The position numbers and the translations under genes are program-made. A stretch of 41,189 nucleotides of DNA from Thalassotalea sp. 1_MG-2023. GTDB lineage: Bacteria; Pseudomonadota; Gammaproteobacteria; Enterobacterales; Alteromonadaceae. The notes below the pieces were generated by a model. The model had not been told where the DNA came from. It was given only the letters and a program-made list of their open reading frames with translations, and searched no databases. Positions 11,701-20,229 of this stretch are shown one piece after another. Each line of letters begins with the position of its first letter. Position 1 is the stretch's first letter. Location: assembly GCF_030546745.1 (NCBI RefSeq), contig NZ_JAUOPD010000028.1, positions 1 to 41,189 on the forward strand, read 5' to 3'.

Positions 11701-11908
11701 CAGTATTGTCAAAGCAATTATTTCTCTCGCCAAAACACTTCACTTGCAAGTTATTGCTGAAGGTGTAGAACAACAAACTCATGTTGATTTACTCAAAGAC
11801 ATGCAGTGTCACCAGTATCAAGGATACCATTTCAGTAAACCATTACCTGTTGAATTGTTTGAAATAAAATTAAAAAATAATACAGCCTCCGCTCTGACAA
11901 AGAGATAA
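8735..11908 (+). CDS. TPR-PAS-GGDEF-EAL membrane signalling protein (probable c-di-GMP phosphodiesterase)
   Basis: This 1057-residue protein probably degrades the second messenger cyclic-di-GMP. A signal/anchor segment (about 10-28) is followed by a periplasmic region with TPR-like helical repeats (about 175-405) and a coiled stretch. A membrane helix (455-471) leads to a cytoplasmic PAS domain (about 499-610), a GGDEF domain (615-785) and an EAL domain (about 800-1045). The GGDEF signature is degenerate (N-G-A-E-F at 702-706), so cyclase activity is unlikely. The EAL domain keeps E830-A-L, E-I-T-E-G (922-926), D-D-F-G (952-955), K973 and A-E-G-V-E near 1009, so phosphodiesterase activity is expected. 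No strong ribosome-binding site marks the start; Met7 is an alternative. Confidence 0.88.
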   Translation: MKRILLMKRFNVILIMIALLLFMFKAGAFQIDNDQSDEQLYQALVAISDDNKVNNQQKLKQLQQFITRVSVKMHPKISALARTKAMAIAAMENQTETLVVYQQELKNIPLASEEQQIINLLSETAEINLFRIQDKHVLVIAKAKVLLERLSTLPISKQDNYLDSTLTLSVNDQAFLNYIIANSYFVTTNYEAAQQHFLSAMQLYQSTKNLQGQATIYTNLAMLSWAQRNYEKALAQNEKAFNIALVLSNEFMWINTMLNKGVYFQNLRQFDNALATFRKLLEHPRIDEYPERKIKALIAKADALQKIGLFEKSETFIQQALLIATANDDDVNLYTGKIALGNLLTQQKKYDEALKLYISAEKYFKNNQQPRLHSTALRSLSTLFEMKKDFQQALSYHQQYATLNINNLRNAQKASIIRLNEQFQADNKEKQIQLLQQETALHQSNTQQAEDQKRFLLILVISSATIIILLINRRYSKKEAAKLQQMNSDIAANEKQLMLLSHAFKSTSDAVFITDNQFNIEAVNNAFVQITHKTMHQVIGKKVSFATINGQDKNLADNIMLQAKIADTWQGELYEQRSNNEIYPFELEVEAIKNEQLEVIHYLGVFRDITARKKAQEQLTRLATHDDLTGLPNRALFESLIQQSCLNAKHVNKLPTLLLFDINGFKKINDSYGHKFGDTIICEIAQRLKQVLFTKDVIARINGAEFGILVELNNPKHSAVRVSKKIFSIFEQPFIHNEVSLTINASMGIALYPQDSNDAQELLRKAAVAMLDAKKTEGFYYRFYESKMNTSVMKQLEREQKLLNAINNQYFDFYYQPVIDLDTDLIIGAEALIRWIEPDGTIISPAEFIPLAEQSEVIAQIDRIAIKQVFDQVAAWQLANVQFGSIAINLSAQIFSSPAELLTMLQAKISQTGVSPACIKFEITEGMLLTDVQTAIKTMREIKALGFKLSLDDFGIGFSSLNYLKRFPVDCIKVDKSFIFNLHKSDIDHSIVKAIISLAKTLHLQVIAEGVEQQTHVDLLKDMQCHQYQGYHFSKPLPVELFEIKLKNNTASALTKR

Positions 11909-11980
11909 TGTTGAAATCACCTTAACAATTATCAGTAAGCAATTTATACTGGCCTTATTATTTTTACGCGCTAAGTAAGT

Positions 11981-12376
11981 ATGGCTATCAACGAAAAACA
12001 ATTTGTTTATTTACAAGAGATGGGCATCGAGCTATGGCAACGAAAATCGATTGCGACGCAAAATGCCAACGTGGAAAAGTCATCACAAACAGATATTTCT
12101 GTACATTCTGTTGAAATTAATCAGTTATTAACCGAGCGTTTCTTTCTAGACACCATTCAAGCAATAGCGTTTAAGCCCTCAAGCTTTACTCAAGTATCAC
12201 CTAATAAACTACAATGCGATGATTTTATTTGGCAATTTGTCAATGAAGCAGCGATTGACTTTGAAAACAATGTGTTAACAACACCACCTATTACTGACTT
12301 TATTCGGCAACCGACATTAAAGAAACGTTTATTTCAACAACTTTTACCCATGATTATCTCTAAAAACGTCGACTAA
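11981..12376 (+). CDS. holD: DNA polymerase III psi subunit (HolD)
   Basis: HolD links the clamp loader of the replicative polymerase to single-strand-binding protein through the chi subunit. The 131-residue length is close to that of E. coli HolD. The N-terminal pattern Y-L-Q-E-M-G-I-x-x-W corresponds to the conserved start that contacts chi, and the T-D-F-I-R-Q-P-T segment near the end resembles the family's C-terminal block. HolD is poorly conserved, so the call leans on the neighbour: rimI follows 56 nt downstream, as in the holD-rimI pair of E. coli. Confidence 0.8.
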   Translation: MAINEKQFVYLQEMGIELWQRKSIATQNANVEKSSQTDISVHSVEINQLLTERFFLDTIQAIAFKPSSFTQVSPNKLQCDDFIWQFVNEAAIDFENNVLTTPPITDFIRQPTLKKRLFQQLLPMIISKNVD

Positions 12377-12432
12377 CAACTTTTTAATGATTAAAGCACT
12401 TTACTTTTTACCTCTAAATATACTGCGACCCT

Positions 12433-12894
12433 ATGACAACAAACACCACTAAATTGCAATTTATCTCAATCAATGATGAGCACGTTTCAACTTTATTGCC
12501 CATCGAAAACGCTTGCCATAGTCATCCTTGGAGTGAAAAGGTTTTTCGCTCGTGCATTGGTGGTCGATATTTTGGGTTTTTAGCACAACATCAAAAAGAA
12601 GTTATTGGTTTTTATATCGCAGACTCTGTTGCTGATGAAGTCACACTTATGGATATTTGTATTGACCCCAAGCATCAAGGTAAAGGTTACGGTAAAGCAC
12701 TCATGTTGCATTTGAATCAACAGGCTACCCATAAAGATGCCACAACGCTTTTGCTCGAAGTTCGCGCTAAAAACATTTCAGCTTTAATGATGTATATTAA
12801 TCAGGGGTTTATAGAAGTTGCTAGAAGAACAGGTTATTACCCAAGTAAAATCGGCTATGAAGATGCTATTGTGATGAAAAAACCTCTGACATAA
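12433..12894 (+). CDS. rimI: Ribosomal protein bS18-alanine N-acetyltransferase RimI
   Basis: RimI is a GNAT acetyltransferase that acetylates the N-terminal alanine of ribosomal protein S18. The 153-residue protein has the acetyl-CoA binding motif Q-G-K-G-Y-G-K-A-L near residues 82-90, the upstream D-I-C-I-D-P strand, and the E-V-R-A-K-N-I-S-A-L-M-M-Y motif typical of RimI. It follows holD and precedes prfC, as in related genomes. Confidence 0.93.
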   Translation: MTTNTTKLQFISINDEHVSTLLPIENACHSHPWSEKVFRSCIGGRYFGFLAQHQKEVIGFYIADSVADEVTLMDICIDPKHQGKGYGKALMLHLNQQATHKDATTLLLEVRAKNISALMMYINQGFIEVARRTGYYPSKIGYEDAIVMKKPLT

Positions 12895-12986
12895 CAAATC
12901 GTGAAGAGTAGGCATCAGCATTTTAAACATTGATAATTAAATTGAAAAATCATAGAGTTTTTACTGCTCTTAGCAGGCCTTTTAGG

Positions 12987-12992
12987 TATAAT
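12987..12992 (+). promoter_or_regulatory. Probable -10 box for prfC
   Basis: A perfect TATAAT lies 58 nt upstream of the prfC start. No good -35 box is visible at the usual distance. A small CTGC/GCAG hairpin lies just upstream at about 12964-12976. The call is tentative. Confidence 0.4.
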
Positions 12993-13049
12993 GCCGCGCG
13001 ATAAATTTCTTATATTTCGAATCAACCACATCACTAACAGGTAATTTGC

Positions 13050-14630
13050 ATGTCTGTACAACAGCAGGAAGTCGATATTCGCAGAACGTTTGCGATAATT
13101 TCTCACCCTGACGCCGGTAAAACTACAATCACCGAAAAGGTCTTGCTTTTCGGACAAGCCTTGCAAAAAGCAGGTACTGTTAAAGGTAAAAAATCAGGAC
13201 AACATGCAAAATCTGACTGGATGGAAATGGAAAAAGACCGTGGTATTTCAATTACCACCTCGGTTATGCAGTTCCCATATAATGATTGTTTAGTCAACTT
13301 ACTTGATACGCCTGGTCACGAAGATTTCTCGGAAGATACTTACCGTACACTAACCGCTGTTGATTCATGCTTAATGGTTATTGACACCGCTAAGGGCGTA
13401 GAAGATCGTACTATTAAGTTAATGGAAGTCACACGATTACGTGACACCCCGATCATCACCTTTATGAACAAAATGGATCGTGATGTACGTGACCCAATGG
13501 AAGTGATGGATGAAGTTGAAGACGTCTTAAAAATAAAATGTTCGCCGGTCACTTGGCCTATCGGCATGGGTAAAGAATTTAAAGGTGTTTACAATATTTT
13601 AGATGATGAAACCATCCTTTATCAGTCAGGACAAGGCCATACCATTCAAGAAAAACGTGTAATAAAAGGCTTAGATAACCCGGAACTTGATGAAGCCGTT
13701 GGCAACTATGCTGACGATCTACGTGAAGAACTTGAACTTGTTATTGGTGCTTCACATGAGTTTAATCTTGAAGAATTCTTAAACGGTGAATTAACACCAG
13801 TATTTTTCGGAACGGCTCTTGGAAACTTTGGTGTAGATCATATGTTAGATGGTCTAACTAAATGGGCCCCAACACCTATGCCTAGAGCAACAAATACACG
13901 CGATGTTCATGCAACAGAAGAGAAGTTTTCAGGCTTCGTGTTTAAAATTCAAGCAAACATGGACCCTAAACACCGTGATCGCATTGCTTTTATGCGTATT
14001 GTCTCAGGCAAATATGAAAAAGGCATGAAAATGCGTCAAGTACGCATTGGAAAAGATGTAAAAATTGCTGATGCTGTTACGTTTATGGCCGGTGATCGTG
14101 CTAACGTTGAACAAGCATTTGCCGGCGATATTATCGGTTTACATAATCACGGTAGCATACAAATAGGTGACTCATTTACCGCAGGTGAAGACATGAAGTT
14201 CACCGGTATCCCTAACTTTGCACCAGAATTATTTAGACGTATACGTTTACGTGATCCATTGAAAGCCAAACAATTGCAAAAAGGGTTAATACAGCTTTCT
14301 GAAGAAGGTGCTGTTCAAGTATTCCGACCTTTCAGCTCTAATGACATGATTGTTGGCGCGGTTGGTGTGCTTCAGTTTGAGGTTGTTGTTCAGCGCCTAA
14401 AATCTGAATACAACGTGGATGCTATTTATGAGCCTATTAGCGTGGCAACAGCTCGTTGGTGTAGCTGTGACGATGAACGTATTCTCGAGCAATTCCAGAA
14501 AAAAGCCTATGACAATTTAGCGCTTGATGGCGGTAATAACCTTACTTATATTGCGCCAACGATGGTAAACCTTAATTTAGCACAAGAGCGTCACCCTGAT
14601 ATTACATTCCATCACACGCGCGAACATTAA
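13050..14630 (+). CDS. prfC: Peptide chain release factor 3
   Basis: RF3 is a GTPase that removes RF1 or RF2 from the ribosome after termination. The 526-residue protein has the GTPase motifs S-H-P-D-A-G-K-T-T (P-loop), D-T-P-G-H-E-D-F and N-K-M-D-R-D, then the beta-barrel and C-terminal domains of the family. The 5' end of prfC is a known integration site for SXT/R391-type elements. Here the gene is complete, with its own -10 box, and shows no sign of insertion. Confidence 0.98.
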   Translation: MSVQQQEVDIRRTFAIISHPDAGKTTITEKVLLFGQALQKAGTVKGKKSGQHAKSDWMEMEKDRGISITTSVMQFPYNDCLVNLLDTPGHEDFSEDTYRTLTAVDSCLMVIDTAKGVEDRTIKLMEVTRLRDTPIITFMNKMDRDVRDPMEVMDEVEDVLKIKCSPVTWPIGMGKEFKGVYNILDDETILYQSGQGHTIQEKRVIKGLDNPELDEAVGNYADDLREELELVIGASHEFNLEEFLNGELTPVFFGTALGNFGVDHMLDGLTKWAPTPMPRATNTRDVHATEEKFSGFVFKIQANMDPKHRDRIAFMRIVSGKYEKGMKMRQVRIGKDVKIADAVTFMAGDRANVEQAFAGDIIGLHNHGSIQIGDSFTAGEDMKFTGIPNFAPELFRRIRLRDPLKAKQLQKGLIQLSEEGAVQVFRPFSSNDMIVGAVGVLQFEVVVQRLKSEYNVDAIYEPISVATARWCSCDDERILEQFQKKAYDNLALDGGNNLTYIAPTMVNLNLAQERHPDITFHHTREH

Positions 14631-14724
14631 GTGTGTGAATTGACGTTAAACGAGTAACAATCATTCAATAATTGCTTTAGGGTTTCCTTTAGCGTGCGAA
14701 TTAGCAGATAGACAGAGATAACAC

Positions 14725-16464
14725 ATGAATATTAAACAACTACTTGCTGAAAAAGTCATTGCGGCTATGGTAGCAGCAGGCTTACCTGAAGATACAAATC
14801 CAGCGGTGAGTGTTTCCACAAAACCACAATTTGGTGATTATCAAGCCAATGGTGTAATGGGCGCGGCGAAAAAGCTGAAAACAAATCCTCGCGAATTGGC
14901 TACAAAAGTTGTTGAAAACTTAGATCTTAGCGGTATCGCAAGTAAAGTTGAATTAGCAGGCCCAGGCTTTATTAATATTCATTTGGCTGACTCTTGGTTA
15001 ACAGAGCAGTTAGTCAATATTGCTAATGACAAACATTTAGGCGTAACACAGCGTGCTGAACCACAAAACGTAGTAGTTGACTATTCAGCACCAAATTTAG
15101 CCAAAGAAATGCATGTTGGACACTTACGTTCGACCATTATTGGTGATGCCGTCGTTAGAGCGCTAGAATTTCGTGGTGACAATGTTATTCGTCAAAACCA
15201 CATGGGAGACTGGGGCACACAGTTTGGCATGTTGCTCGCACATCTTAACGACAAGTTACAAGCGAATGAAGTCGCTGAAACCGCATTAGCTGACTTAGAA
15301 ACGTTTTATCGTGAAGCTAAAATTCGCTTTGACGATGAAGACGGCTTTGCCGATCGCGCACGCGATTATGTCGTTAAGCTACAAAGCGGAGACAACGAAT
15401 GCGCTACGCTTTGGCAACAATTTATTGATATTTCTATCACTCACAGCGAAGAGATTTATCAAAAACTTAATGTCACATTAACCCGAAACGATATCATGGG
15501 CGAAAGCGCATATAATGATGATTTATCAACCGTTATCGATGAATTAATGGCGCAACATATTGCCGTTGAAGATCAAGGTGCAAAAGTTGTCTTTATTGAT
15601 GAAATGGCAAATAAAGATGGTGAACCTTCGGTGTTTATCGTGCAAAAATCTGGTGGTGGTTATTTATATGCAACAACAGATTTATCCGCCTGCCGCTATC
15701 GTAGTAATACATTAAAAGCGGATCGCATTATTATCTTCACTGATGCTCGTCAATCGTTACATTTTAAGCAAGTAGAAGTCGTAGCCCGTAAAGCAGGCTT
15801 CTTACCTGAACATGTTCGTTATGATCATTGCCCTTTTGGTATGATGATGGGTGATGATGGTAAACCTTTTAAAACCAGAACTGGTGGCACAATCAAGCTT
15901 GCAGAATTACTTGATGAAGCAGTTGTTCGAGCACAAAGTGTAATTAAAGAAAAAAATCCTGATTACACTAATGAACAGTTAGCCACCATTGCTAAGAAAG
16001 TTGGCATTGGCGCGGTTAAATTTGCCGATCTTTCAAAAAACCGTACCAGTGATTACATCTTTAACTGGCAAACCATGTTAAGTTTTGAAGGCGCTACAGC
16101 ACCTTACTTACAATATGCATATTCTCGCATTCAAAGTATTTTTTCTAAAGCGGCTGTTTCGCCACAATCACTGAGTACAGCATTGCAAGTTGTTGAACCT
16201 CAAGAAAAGGCCCTTGCGCTAAAAGTTTTACAATTAGAAGATGTGATCGATGCAGTGATCAACGATTGTACACCTAATCTTTTATGTAATTACCTTTACG
16301 AATTAGCCAGCCTTTACATGAGTTTTTATGAGGCTTGCCCTATTTTAAAAGAAGGTATAGCACCTGAAATTAAAACCGCACGTTTAGCACTTTGCGCACA
16401 AGTTTCTAATGTATTAAAGCAAGGTTTAGATATTCTTGGCATTGATGTAATGGAAAGAATGTAA
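14725..16464 (+). CDS. argS: Arginyl-tRNA synthetase
   Basis: ArgRS attaches arginine to tRNA-Arg. The 579-residue length matches the bacterial enzyme. The N-terminal tRNA-binding domain (about 1-110) is followed by the class I signature [13 protein letters not shown] (HIGH motif H-V-G-H), the F-K-T-R-T-G-G segment in the KMSKS region, and the all-helical anticodon-binding domain, which ends in G-I-x-V-M-E-R-M as usual. It is 94 nt downstream of prfC. The HDOD gene begins only 10 nt after its stop and may be co-transcribed. Confidence 0.98.
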   Translation: MNIKQLLAEKVIAAMVAAGLPEDTNPAVSVSTKPQFGDYQANGVMGAAKKLKTNPRELATKVVENLDLSGIASKVELAGPGFINIHLADSWLTEQLVNIANDKHLGVTQRAEPQNVVVDYSAPNLAKEMHVGHLRSTIIGDAVVRALEFRGDNVIRQNHMGDWGTQFGMLLAHLNDKLQANEVAETALADLETFYREAKIRFDDEDGFADRARDYVVKLQSGDNECATLWQQFIDISITHSEEIYQKLNVTLTRNDIMGESAYNDDLSTVIDELMAQHIAVEDQGAKVVFIDEMANKDGEPSVFIVQKSGGGYLYATTDLSACRYRSNTLKADRIIIFTDARQSLHFKQVEVVARKAGFLPEHVRYDHCPFGMMMGDDGKPFKTRTGGTIKLAELLDEAVVRAQSVIKEKNPDYTNEQLATIAKKVGIGAVKFADLSKNRTSDYIFNWQTMLSFEGATAPYLQYAYSRIQSIFSKAAVSPQSLSTALQVVEPQEKALALKVLQLEDVIDAVINDCTPNLLCNYLYELASLYMSFYEACPILKEGIAPEIKTARLALCAQVSNVLKQGLDILGIDVMERM

Positions 16465-16474
16465 GGGTAGCGGC

Positions 16475-17593
16475 ATGAAAGTGTTGCTAATAGATAATGG
16501 TGAGCAATCACTTTCTACCCTTAATACCTTATTAAAACAACGCCGATGTAAAACAGCTTACATTGCAGATGCGATAATGGGTATAAAATTGCTGCAAAAG
16601 CATGCTTTTGATGTGGTTATTATCGCTGATAAGCCTATACGTACTACCCTATCGAATTTGTTAAAAGCAATTGCACTCAAATTTCCACAAGTAGTACGTT
16701 TTGCTGTTGTGGGAGAAGATAAAACTAACGAGGATTTATCAACACATTATGTGTATCGCTACCCTATTGATGCCGCTCAAATCAGCAAAACGATTACTGC
16801 TCTTGGCTCTGCACATCACCAAATTACAAAAGCAGTCGTAGTTAAATCTGTCTCGCAAGTAAAAACGTTACCTAGCCCGCCGAAAGTGTACCTGCAATTA
16901 AATCGTTTACTCAAACAAGCGAATGTTGACTCAAACAAAATAGCAGAAATAGTATCGCAAGACCCAGCCCTAGCTGCCAAGGTAATTCAGTTTACTAACA
17001 ACACTTTTGCGCAAAGCGATAAACCTATTACCAGTATCAGCGAAGCGATCACTAAAATGGGGGTGGATACACTTAGCTGTATTGTCATGACTGCTGAGCT
17101 ATTTTCTTATCAGCCTGATATTCCTAATTACTCAATACTTGATGAACAGTTAAAAGCCCTTAATACAGCAAAATTAGCGGCATCGTTGGTACCAGTAGCG
17201 CTCAAACAAGATGCATTATTAGCAGGCCTTTTACATAGCATCGGTAAGTTAGTGTTATTTGAAATGGATAAAAAGCTTACGCTAACATTTTTTAATCACC
17301 ATGCAAAAATGACCGATGATATTGCCCTAGAAAAACGTATATTTTCTACCGATCATTGCCAAGTTGGTGCCTATTTATTACATATTTGGGGCTTTCCTTA
17401 CTCTTTAATTGAAGCGGTTTTATACCAATATTCCCCAGAAAAGCTTCTAGGCAATAGCTTTGGTATTTCACAAGCTACTTATTTAGCGAATACATTACTG
17501 AATAAAAAAGAAATTGATCAAACATTTGTCACACACTACCAACTTGAGCCACAATTAGAAAAGCTACAAAGCAACGCTGCAAAATTCATGTAA
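16475..17593 (+). CDS. HDOD domain protein with receiver-like N-terminus
   Basis: This 372-residue signalling protein has no assigned substrate. Residues 1-120 resemble a response-regulator receiver fold (M-K-V-L-L-I-D-N start). The expected phospho-acceptor region reads V-V-I-I-A-D-K-P, so whether it can be phosphorylated is unclear. An HDOD domain covers about 130-330, with the characteristic P-S-P-P start and the S-Q-D-P-A-L-A-A-K-V-I motif. HDOD domains are related to HD phosphohydrolases but usually lack the metal-binding HD pair and act in regulation. It lies tightly behind argS and 29 nt before the TatD gene. Confidence 0.85.
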   Translation: MKVLLIDNGEQSLSTLNTLLKQRRCKTAYIADAIMGIKLLQKHAFDVVIIADKPIRTTLSNLLKAIALKFPQVVRFAVVGEDKTNEDLSTHYVYRYPIDAAQISKTITALGSAHHQITKAVVVKSVSQVKTLPSPPKVYLQLNRLLKQANVDSNKIAEIVSQDPALAAKVIQFTNNTFAQSDKPITSISEAITKMGVDTLSCIVMTAELFSYQPDIPNYSILDEQLKALNTAKLAASLVPVALKQDALLAGLLHSIGKLVLFEMDKKLTLTFFNHHAKMTDDIALEKRIFSTDHCQVGAYLLHIWGFPYSLIEAVLYQYSPEKLLGNSFGISQATYLANTLLNKKEIDQTFVTHYQLEPQLEKLQSNAAKFM

Positions 17594-17622
17594 CAAAGGT
17601 TAACAGCCCTTAGGTCTCGTTT

Positions 17623-18408
17623 ATGTTATTTACCGATAGCCATTGCCATCTAGACTTTCAGCCGCTAAATGAAGATCCAACTACATTATTTACACAATGC
17701 ATTAAATCCAATATTCACCGTATTATAGTGCCTGCAGTATCGCCTAAAAACTGGCAGGCAGTATTAGCACTGAAACTAGAAAGCAGCAACAAGTTCACTA
17801 TACTACCGTGTTTAGGTATTCACCCTTGGTACCTGAAAGGTTTAACATTTCAAGCATTAGAACAGTTAGCAGCGATGATTGAAAAGCACCAAGAACACCT
17901 TATTGCGATTGGTGAATGCGGCATTGATGGAAAAATAGCAAAAGAACAAAATAACCTCGCACAGCAACAACAGTTTTTTCGTCAGCAGGTGTTGCTTGCA
18001 AAGCAATACCATAAACCTCTGATTATTCATCATCGGCGTTCACATAACGAGCTCATTGAAATTTTGAAGCAAGAAAAGCCTCAAACAGGTGGTTTTTTAC
18101 ATGGTTTTTCTGGTAGTTACCAGCAAGGAAAAACCTATATAGACATGGGCTTTAAACTTGGTGTTGGTGGCACGATTACTTACGAAAGAGCTGAGAAAAC
18201 TCGTAAAGCCGTCAAACGTTTTCCATTAGATTCACTCGTGTTAGAAACTGACGCACCCGCGATGCCATTATCGGGGGAACAAGGCCAAGCTAACTCGCCA
18301 CTTAATATCATTAAAATTTTTCAACAGTTGTGTAAGTTACGCAGCGAAACACCAGAAGCTATTGCCACTCAGCTTGAACGTAATGTTAACGAAATTGTAC
18401 ATATTTAA
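17623..18408 (+). CDS. TatD family metal-dependent hydrolase (YjjV-like)
   Basis: TatD proteins are metal-dependent DNases/hydrolases with a TIM-barrel fold. The 261-residue protein shows the N-terminal metal motif D-S-H-C-H-L-D, G-I-H-P-W near residue 67, G-E-C-G-I-D carrying the bridging glutamate, paired histidines in I-I-H-H-R-R, H-G-F-S-G-S, and the C-terminal E-T-D-A-P. It is closest in style to E. coli YjjV rather than TatD or YcfH, which is a judgement from motif variants. It ends 6 nt before the stop of convergent ytjB. Confidence 0.92.
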   Translation: MLFTDSHCHLDFQPLNEDPTTLFTQCIKSNIHRIIVPAVSPKNWQAVLALKLESSNKFTILPCLGIHPWYLKGLTFQALEQLAAMIEKHQEHLIAIGECGIDGKIAKEQNNLAQQQQFFRQQVLLAKQYHKPLIIHHRRSHNELIEILKQEKPQTGGFLHGFSGSYQQGKTYIDMGFKLGVGGTITYERAEKTRKAVKRFPLDSLVLETDAPAMPLSGEQGQANSPLNIIKIFQQLCKLRSETPEAIATQLERNVNEIVHI

Positions 18409-18414
18409 AAAAGA

Positions 18415-19014
18415 TTATTTAGCTAAACGAAAACTTTGACGGCTAAAACGATTTAATCCACGAGTGAGTAAAAAACCAACAACACCTGCTATCATAATCA
18501 TTAAACGGAAATCAGCATACTGTTCGTCACTTGCGGATTGCAGTGAACGCGTAAACGGCTCTTTAATTAACGTTACCCGTAAGTATCCTTTTAACGTAGC
18601 GTCACGTACTTCATGCACTACCGGTAAATATTGAGACTCATTAGGTTCTAGGTAATCGCCTAACCCATATAGCGCAAGAACTGACTGTTGTTCAACATTA
18701 GACAGTATTAACTGGCCGGTTTCATCATAAACCGACATATCTTTGATCCAAGGAGTGTTAGTCGTTTGATCAATATACTGCTGTAATTTTTCAGGATCTT
18801 CATTCCATAGAGTCAAACTCGTGATCGCCATTTGGCTGACAACTTCATCTGAAAGCTCAATAAAGTGCTCATTAATTGCTGATTGTTGATCACCGTAGCT
18901 AAACACCCAAATGTTCATCACCAGCACAATAAGTATTATCGCTATAGCTAATTGCGTTATTTTATTATAAATAGATGACAATCTAGGGTATAAATGCGGT
19001 TGATTTTGTTTCAT
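18415..19014 (-). CDS. YtjB/Smp (AhpA) family membrane protein
   Basis: This inner-membrane protein has two helices, near the N-terminus and near the C-terminus, flanking a periplasmic domain of about 130 residues that looks like a small sensor domain. The gene next to serB on the opposite strand in E. coli (ytjB, formerly smp) has the same size and layout, which supports the call. A GTG at 19044 would add ten residues. I prefer the ATG at 19014 because a GAG-type ribosome-binding site precedes it and family members start with a similar short basic segment. Its function is not established. A palindrome, ACACT-ATAA-AGTGT at 19041-19054, lies between it and serB and may be an operator or part of a shared promoter. 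Confidence 0.78.
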   Translation of the reverse strand: MKQNQPHLYPRLSSIYNKITQLAIAIILIVLVMNIWVFSYGDQQSAINEHFIELSDEVVSQMAITSLTLWNEDPEKLQQYIDQTTNTPWIKDMSVYDETGQLILSNVEQQSVLALYGLGDYLEPNESQYLPVVHEVRDATLKGYLRVTLIKEPFTRSLQSASDEQYADFRLMIMIAGVVGFLLTRGLNRFSRQSFRLAK

Positions 19015-19054
19015 ATAGCAAATCTCGTCACGCGTTAACCACACTATAAAGTGT

Positions 19055-19060
19055 TATACT
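19055..19060 (+). promoter_or_regulatory. Probable -10 box of serB
   Basis: TATACT lies directly after the palindrome ACACT-ATAA-AGTGT (19041-19054) and 66 nt before the serB start. The -35 region is weak. The overlap suggests that a protein bound at the palindrome could affect serB or ytjB. Confidence 0.35.
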
Positions 19061-19125
19061 CGACAATGAAATATACGCAGGACAATATTTTCAACTAAAT
19101 ATCACTAAACTTAAAAGGCAGAACC

Positions 19126-20154
19126 GTGGCTAGCATAGTAACTCACTTCCCGCTGAATAACTTTTCCAAACAACATTTAGCACAGGTTTTTATAGAAGAT
19201 GAACTAAACCTTCCCCAGTCGTTAACATTAAATGAACATGCCTTAGCATTGCTTGTCACTGATGATGAACAAGCATCATTAATTGCCGACCACAGTATAG
19301 AACTCGTGGTATTTTCAACATTAACCTTAGCTGAGTTATTCGCAATTTCGCAAGAGTGTGACATTACCTTAATTGCCCTCACCGCTATTAATCATAGAGC
19401 TTCATTAACCAGTTTTCGATTTGCTATTAACTGCCCTTCACTGGAGAAAAGCGTCAATTTACTTGCTGACTTTACACGCAATCAAGCCATTGAAGCTGCC
19501 ATTATTCAACATGCGCCATTGTTATCTGAACCAGGCTTATTAGTGATGGATATGGATTCAACCACAATAGAAATTGAGTGTATTGATGAAATAGCAGTTT
19601 TAGCGGGTGTTGGTGAACAAGTGGCAGAAGTGACTGAGCGCGCAATGCAAGGAGAGTTAGATTTTGCTCAGAGTTTACATCAACGAGTAGCCACCTTAGC
19701 AAATGCCCCTGAATCTATTTTAGCAGAGGTAGTGAAAGATATACCGTTAATGGCAGGCTTAACGACCTTAGTCGATACCTTAAAAGCGCATAAGTGGCGA
19801 GTCGCCATAGCTTCAGGTGGGTTTACCTATTTTGCCGATCATTTACAGCAACGACTTGGTCTAGACGCAGCTCATGCTAACGTACTTGAAATTGTAGATA
19901 ATAAATTAACCGGCAACGTCATTGGTGATGTAGTAGATGCACAAGCAAAAGCTGAGTGTTTAGTACAATTAGCAGATACATTTAATGTTAAAGCAACACA
20001 AACGGTGGCAATGGGTGATGGCGCGAACGATTTAGTAATGATGAAAGCTGCGCACTTAGGAGTAGCCTTTCATGCGAAACCTATTGTGGTAAAACAAGCG
20101 GATACAACCATTAATAATGCAGGTTTAGATTTAATGCTTCATTGGTTGGCATAA
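19126..20154 (+). CDS. serB: Phosphoserine phosphatase
   Basis: SerB removes phosphate from phosphoserine, the last step of serine synthesis. The 342-residue protein is slightly longer than the E. coli enzyme (322). Its HAD-type catalytic motif is D142-M-D-S-T, the conserved glutamates follow in I-E-C-I-D-E-I-A, serine appears in I-A-S-G-G-F near 228, and the metal-binding G-D-G-A-N-D is at 297-302. The start is a GTG preceded by AAAGGCAG. Flanking ytjB and radA match the E. coli order apart from the PilZ gene between serB and radA. Confidence 0.97.
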   Translation: MASIVTHFPLNNFSKQHLAQVFIEDELNLPQSLTLNEHALALLVTDDEQASLIADHSIELVVFSTLTLAELFAISQECDITLIALTAINHRASLTSFRFAINCPSLEKSVNLLADFTRNQAIEAAIIQHAPLLSEPGLLVMDMDSTTIEIECIDEIAVLAGVGEQVAEVTERAMQGELDFAQSLHQRVATLANAPESILAEVVKDIPLMAGLTTLVDTLKAHKWRVAIASGGFTYFADHLQQRLGLDAAHANVLEIVDNKLTGNVIGDVVDAQAKAECLVQLADTFNVKATQTVAMGDGANDLVMMKAAHLGVAFHAKPIVVKQADTTINNAGLDLMLHWLA

Positions 20155-20169
20155 GTTTTTGAACATATT

Positions 20170-20204
20170 GTTCGTTGAGTTTGTATTAAGCACATTCAAC
20201 GAAC
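20170..20204. terminator. Hairpin between convergent serB and PilZ genes
   Basis: A perfect 9-bp stem, GTTCGTTGA (20170-20178) against TCAACGAAC (20196-20204), has a 17-nt loop. It lies between the stops of two convergent genes, where a bidirectional terminator is expected. Neither side has a T run, so intrinsic termination is uncertain. Confidence 0.35.
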
Positions 20205-20229
20205 GAATTACATTATGGCGTGTGAACTA

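Noticed and set aside
12915-13166. Minus-strand open frame across the prfC promoter and start
   Set aside because: It overlaps the promoter and start of prfC, and the translation has no recognisable features.
13050-14630. prfC as a possible integration site of an SXT-like element
   Set aside because: The gene is complete with a normal start and normal neighbours; no integrase or element ends are present.
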